A stretch of DNA of 64,000 nt from contig NC_056735.1 of NCBI RefSeq assembly GCF_019279795.1, positions 1,938,290,955 through 1,938,354,954 on the forward strand. The letters are read 5' to 3'. The notes under the pieces are model-generated. The model was not told the DNA's origin and ran no database searches. It saw nothing but the letters and a program-made list of their open reading frames with translations. Of this stretch, positions 59,901 through 64,000 are shown in pieces. Each line of letters starts with the position of its first letter. Within the stretch, counting starts at the first letter, position 1. This DNA is from Protopterus annectens (taxonomy: Eukaryota > Chordata > Ceratodontiformes > Protopteridae). The position numbers and the translations under genes are program-made.

Positions 59901-60403
59901 AGTGTTCAATGGTTGTTTATTCAAATACCCATCTACCTTAGAGGCCAGTCTATGGGGAACAGCAGCTGGAGGCTTCCAGTGGTGGGCACCTTATGGTTTC
60001 ACCCCACTTCAGTTCCCCCATTAGCTATCAGCAGACTGTTGACAGATTGACAGGTTGGGGTGACCTATGAGTTTTGGTGCAGTCAAATTATGGATCACCT
60101 GAGAGTTAACCCTTGCATTCTTGGTTATGGTATGTCTTAGGAGGATTGGGGTTATGCACATGGAATCTATCTGTTGCCTAGAATGGGCCTTAGTCATTGC
60201 ATGTTATAACTACTCAGTATTCAGTTTCTTGACTGAAATTGGGCACTATTATTTTGTTCAATTTGTTACAATAAAGTGGTTGCAAAGTCAGTACTTGGTT
60301 TCTTCACTGACTCAGGTCTAGTGGACAAAAAGGCTGGGTAACTTCATTGTCTTTTGTTTACTTAAAGATAGACAGACAGATAAATAAACAGAAAGACATG
60401 TGT

Positions 60404-61828
<1,425 letters not shown>

Positions 61829-61850
61829 TATATATATATATATATATAGA
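61829..61850. repeat. Short (TA)n tract
   Basis: TA run of about 20 bp close to the outer end of a PLE terminal relic. Confidence 0.9.
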
Positions 61851-61890
61851 TATCAGTCCATGGGAAATTAAAATAAAACCAAAGTTTGTG

Positions 61891-61926
61891 TAGTGCTTTC
61901 ATTCTCGCTACAAAGAACTTCATCAG
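61891..61926 (-). ncRNA. Hammerhead-like core, relic PLE end
   Basis: On the minus strand: CTGATGA (61926-61920), one A, stem GTTCT/AGAAT around TTGTAGCG, GAAA (61900-61897), GCACTA (61896-61891). No PLE coding sequence was found at higher coordinates, so this is probably a truncated or non-autonomous PLE end covering part of about 61850-62400. Confidence 0.5.
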
Positions 61927-61949
61927 AATGAATAGACTGATGCATCATA

Positions 61950-62634
61950 CATGCCTCCATGTGTAACTCAGCCAAGGATCTACCCCACCTTGAAATCAGC
62001 AATCATCTTTCATCCCCTGCTGTTAACAGGGAAAGGCCACTGAGGTGTGCTGAGGGTAATCATTTGAAAGGTCATGACCCTCTAGAGTGAGTCCTGAAAT
62101 GCTGAGACTGGATGGCTGAAAGATTGGACTTAACATGTACTTAGTTTGAGATGCCATTTCTCAGAATATTCCTTTTGTCTGAGGTATGGCATACTTAGAG
62201 TTGGTATATTTAAGTTCAGGGGTACAGGATGGCTCCCCCTCTGCAAAATGGAGTTTAAAGGAGAAGAGCGAATTTCAAAATTTGTTCTTCTCTGGGTTTT
62301 CTGTCTTTTTTTTTCAGCATTTTGATACTCGGCATTTATAGTGCCAACATTTCAATAAGGAGGAGTTCTGAGTGCATGTCCTCACCCCCAGGATAGACAA
62401 ACCCATCCTCCTTGCCTCACTAACAAGTGCCCAAGCTTTTAATCAAACTTGAGCCACCCTGACATTAGTTAGGATTTTATACTTTTAAACCACTGGTGAA
62501 AATATTCTTTATGCATGTATGTTCTGTTCTTCTCATATTCTCAGTAATGACACAACACTTCTGGGCATTGTATCCATTTTTTAAGGTATTTTGATTTTAT
62601 AGTGTTTCTTTGCACACATTCTGCACAAACAGAC

Positions 62635-62698
<64 letters not shown>

Positions 62699-64000
62699 AA
62701 GTTGCATAAACTAGATTTTTAGTTCAAACAAATTGGGGCCACTTTTATCAGGCAAATAACTCCAGAAAAGAGAGGGGAGTAGTGCTGTGATTTCTGGTCA
62801 ATAGGACAGCAGCAGCATTGTTGAAGGTGCACAAGTTATTAATCATTTATCCAGCAGCATATTCTTTCTTAACTGGTTTTAAATTGTTATGGCAACTGCC
62901 ACATCCAGCTGTCTGCCATTCCAATATACAATAATCTCAGTACTGGAAATCAGCATGACAATTGATTTATTTTACTTACATCCAGATTAAGATTAAGAAC
63001 AGCAGAGCCTTTTAGTCATGGAAAATGCAACAATTAACTAACCTCAATGCATTTGATGACAGAAGTAAATGTCATGCAGTCAGAAAAGCATTCATAGTAA
63101 TCAATGTCTCGGTATTATATCACAGAAGATTTTAACAATTTAACAACATCTAAAACTCAATCTTTCAAAAATGATGGTGTGACATACAATGGTTGATGCA
63201 ACAGTGCTTGATATCTAACCTATTTAGGGATAAAATTATTATTACATTTTAATAGTGGACAATCAGATCAGTGACTTGTATAGAAGCTTAAACACATGCT
63301 TGTTTTTTTTTATTATTATTATTATTTTGTCACTTTTGTCAGACCTTTCCATTTAAATTGCCTGTAATGGTAGTGCTTTTTTTAAAAGTAGTTTTTCAGT
63401 TATATTTCACTAGGTCATTCATTATAACAAGGTCACTATAATGAATACATTGCAAATGAATTAATTATAAAATATAACTCAAAATTAGATCTTAGAGACT
63501 CATTGGTAAATTTGCCATTTTGTCTAGTATGTTTTATAGTTAGGCTTCATTCAAAAACATTAGTACACTCTGAAGAGTATCAGAACTCTGACGTGCAGTG
63601 AAATTGCAGGAGAAAACTTTCACATCTATAAGTCACTGAGCTTACTGTTAACAAGAATCCTGTGTTTAATTCTGTATATGATCTAAAACTGCATCGTGTG
63701 GTCTTTATTATTTGTAGACTTGGTGCCTTCAGCTAGCTCTATACTTACAATCAAAAGTCTGTCAGTTGTTTCTAGATTAAATCTTCAGAAGCAATGAGTT
63801 ATTTTCTTTCCTGCCTGGAAGTAGTTTGCCCTGGTTACTGTTGATTACACTGGTTGCAGTTGATGAGCTGATGGAAATAGGAACAGGTATTATCACCACA
63901 TAAAGATTGCCTGGGGCTGCTTCTTGATAATGCTAGAAGCCTTATGGATTTTGTACACGGTATTATAACATCCAGGATCTCTTAATGCAATCACCTACTA
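61950..64000. other. Non-coding stretch with a (CA)n tract
   Basis: (CA)n at about 62637-62696. A (TTA)n-like stretch near 63308-63328. The part up to about 62400 may be PLE 3' region. No gene recognised up to the window end. Confidence 0.45.

Larger units (their letters stand above)
57940..60330 (+). mobile_element. Ngaro/DIRS-like tyrosine-recombinase retroelement tail, decayed
   Basis: Order on the plus strand: RNase H end (about 58046-58136: QLLVLLCLQ, then KDNVIVDSFSHYQ where the family has a DNxxADALSRxQ block), linker, tyrosine recombinase (about 58290-59260), SGNH hydrolase (about 59480-59900), and a terminal region ending near a polyadenylation signal (AATAAAG, about 60271). Ngaro elements of vertebrates are known to carry RT-RNase H, a tyrosine recombinase and often an SGNH hydrolase. 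The RT proper is not present, and all parts are full of stops. Confidence 0.7.

Overview
The window reads as intergenic DNA of a repeat-rich animal genome, almost certainly a vertebrate. The evidence is CR1-like, L1-clade, Penelope-like (PLE), Ngaro/DIRS-like and Ty3/gypsy-like retroelements together with tRNA-derived SINEs and very long (TA)n, (CA)n and (TG)n microsatellites. The mix fits an amphibian, lungfish or early-branching fish with a large genome, but nothing here fixes the species. I found no convincing host gene, and nearly every protein match is to a mobile element.

Layout. 1-631: satellite with a unit of about 225 bp. 655-8115: four CR1-like LINE fragments (three on -, one on +). 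8120-10920: non-coding, with a hairpin and a tRNA-like SINE head. 10925-12225: CR1-like fragment. 12230-15970: broken PLE. 16990-20750: broken L1-clade LINE carrying a SINE. 21300-25560: nearly full-length but decayed CR1-like LINE. 25560-28900: repeats, an antisense SINE and a G-poor MITE-like block. 28905-33560: second CR1 subfamily containing a 1.48 kb near-identical tandem duplication. 35380-49710: one nested compound PLE bounded by a 16-bp target-site duplication. 49711-54937: mostly unexplained sequence. 55107-57905: 5' part of a gypsy-like element. 57940-60330: decayed Ngaro-like tail. 60404-64000: mostly unexplained, with a PLE-type ribozyme-like relic.

The most informative region is the nest at 35.4-49.7 kb. 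A PLE ('L', + strand) with an inverted 3' piece of the same family ('M') at its 5' side is bounded by TTTAAGTATGTGATAA on both sides. It was later invaded by a CR1-like LINE ('H'), a MITE with a 9-bp target duplication, another MITE-like element, and a second PLE ('K', - strand). K has two intact overlapping reading frames: a coiled-coil ORF1 of unknown function (451 codons from its ATG) and an RT plus GIY-YIG endonuclease ORF2 (785 codons). It is the best-preserved coding unit in the window.

Five PLE ends share a hammerhead-ribozyme-like core, CTGANGA-A-[stem]-GAAA-GCGCTA (or decayed forms), whose stem II changes sequence but keeps pairing. Boundaries of decayed elements are approximate, usually within some tens of bases.
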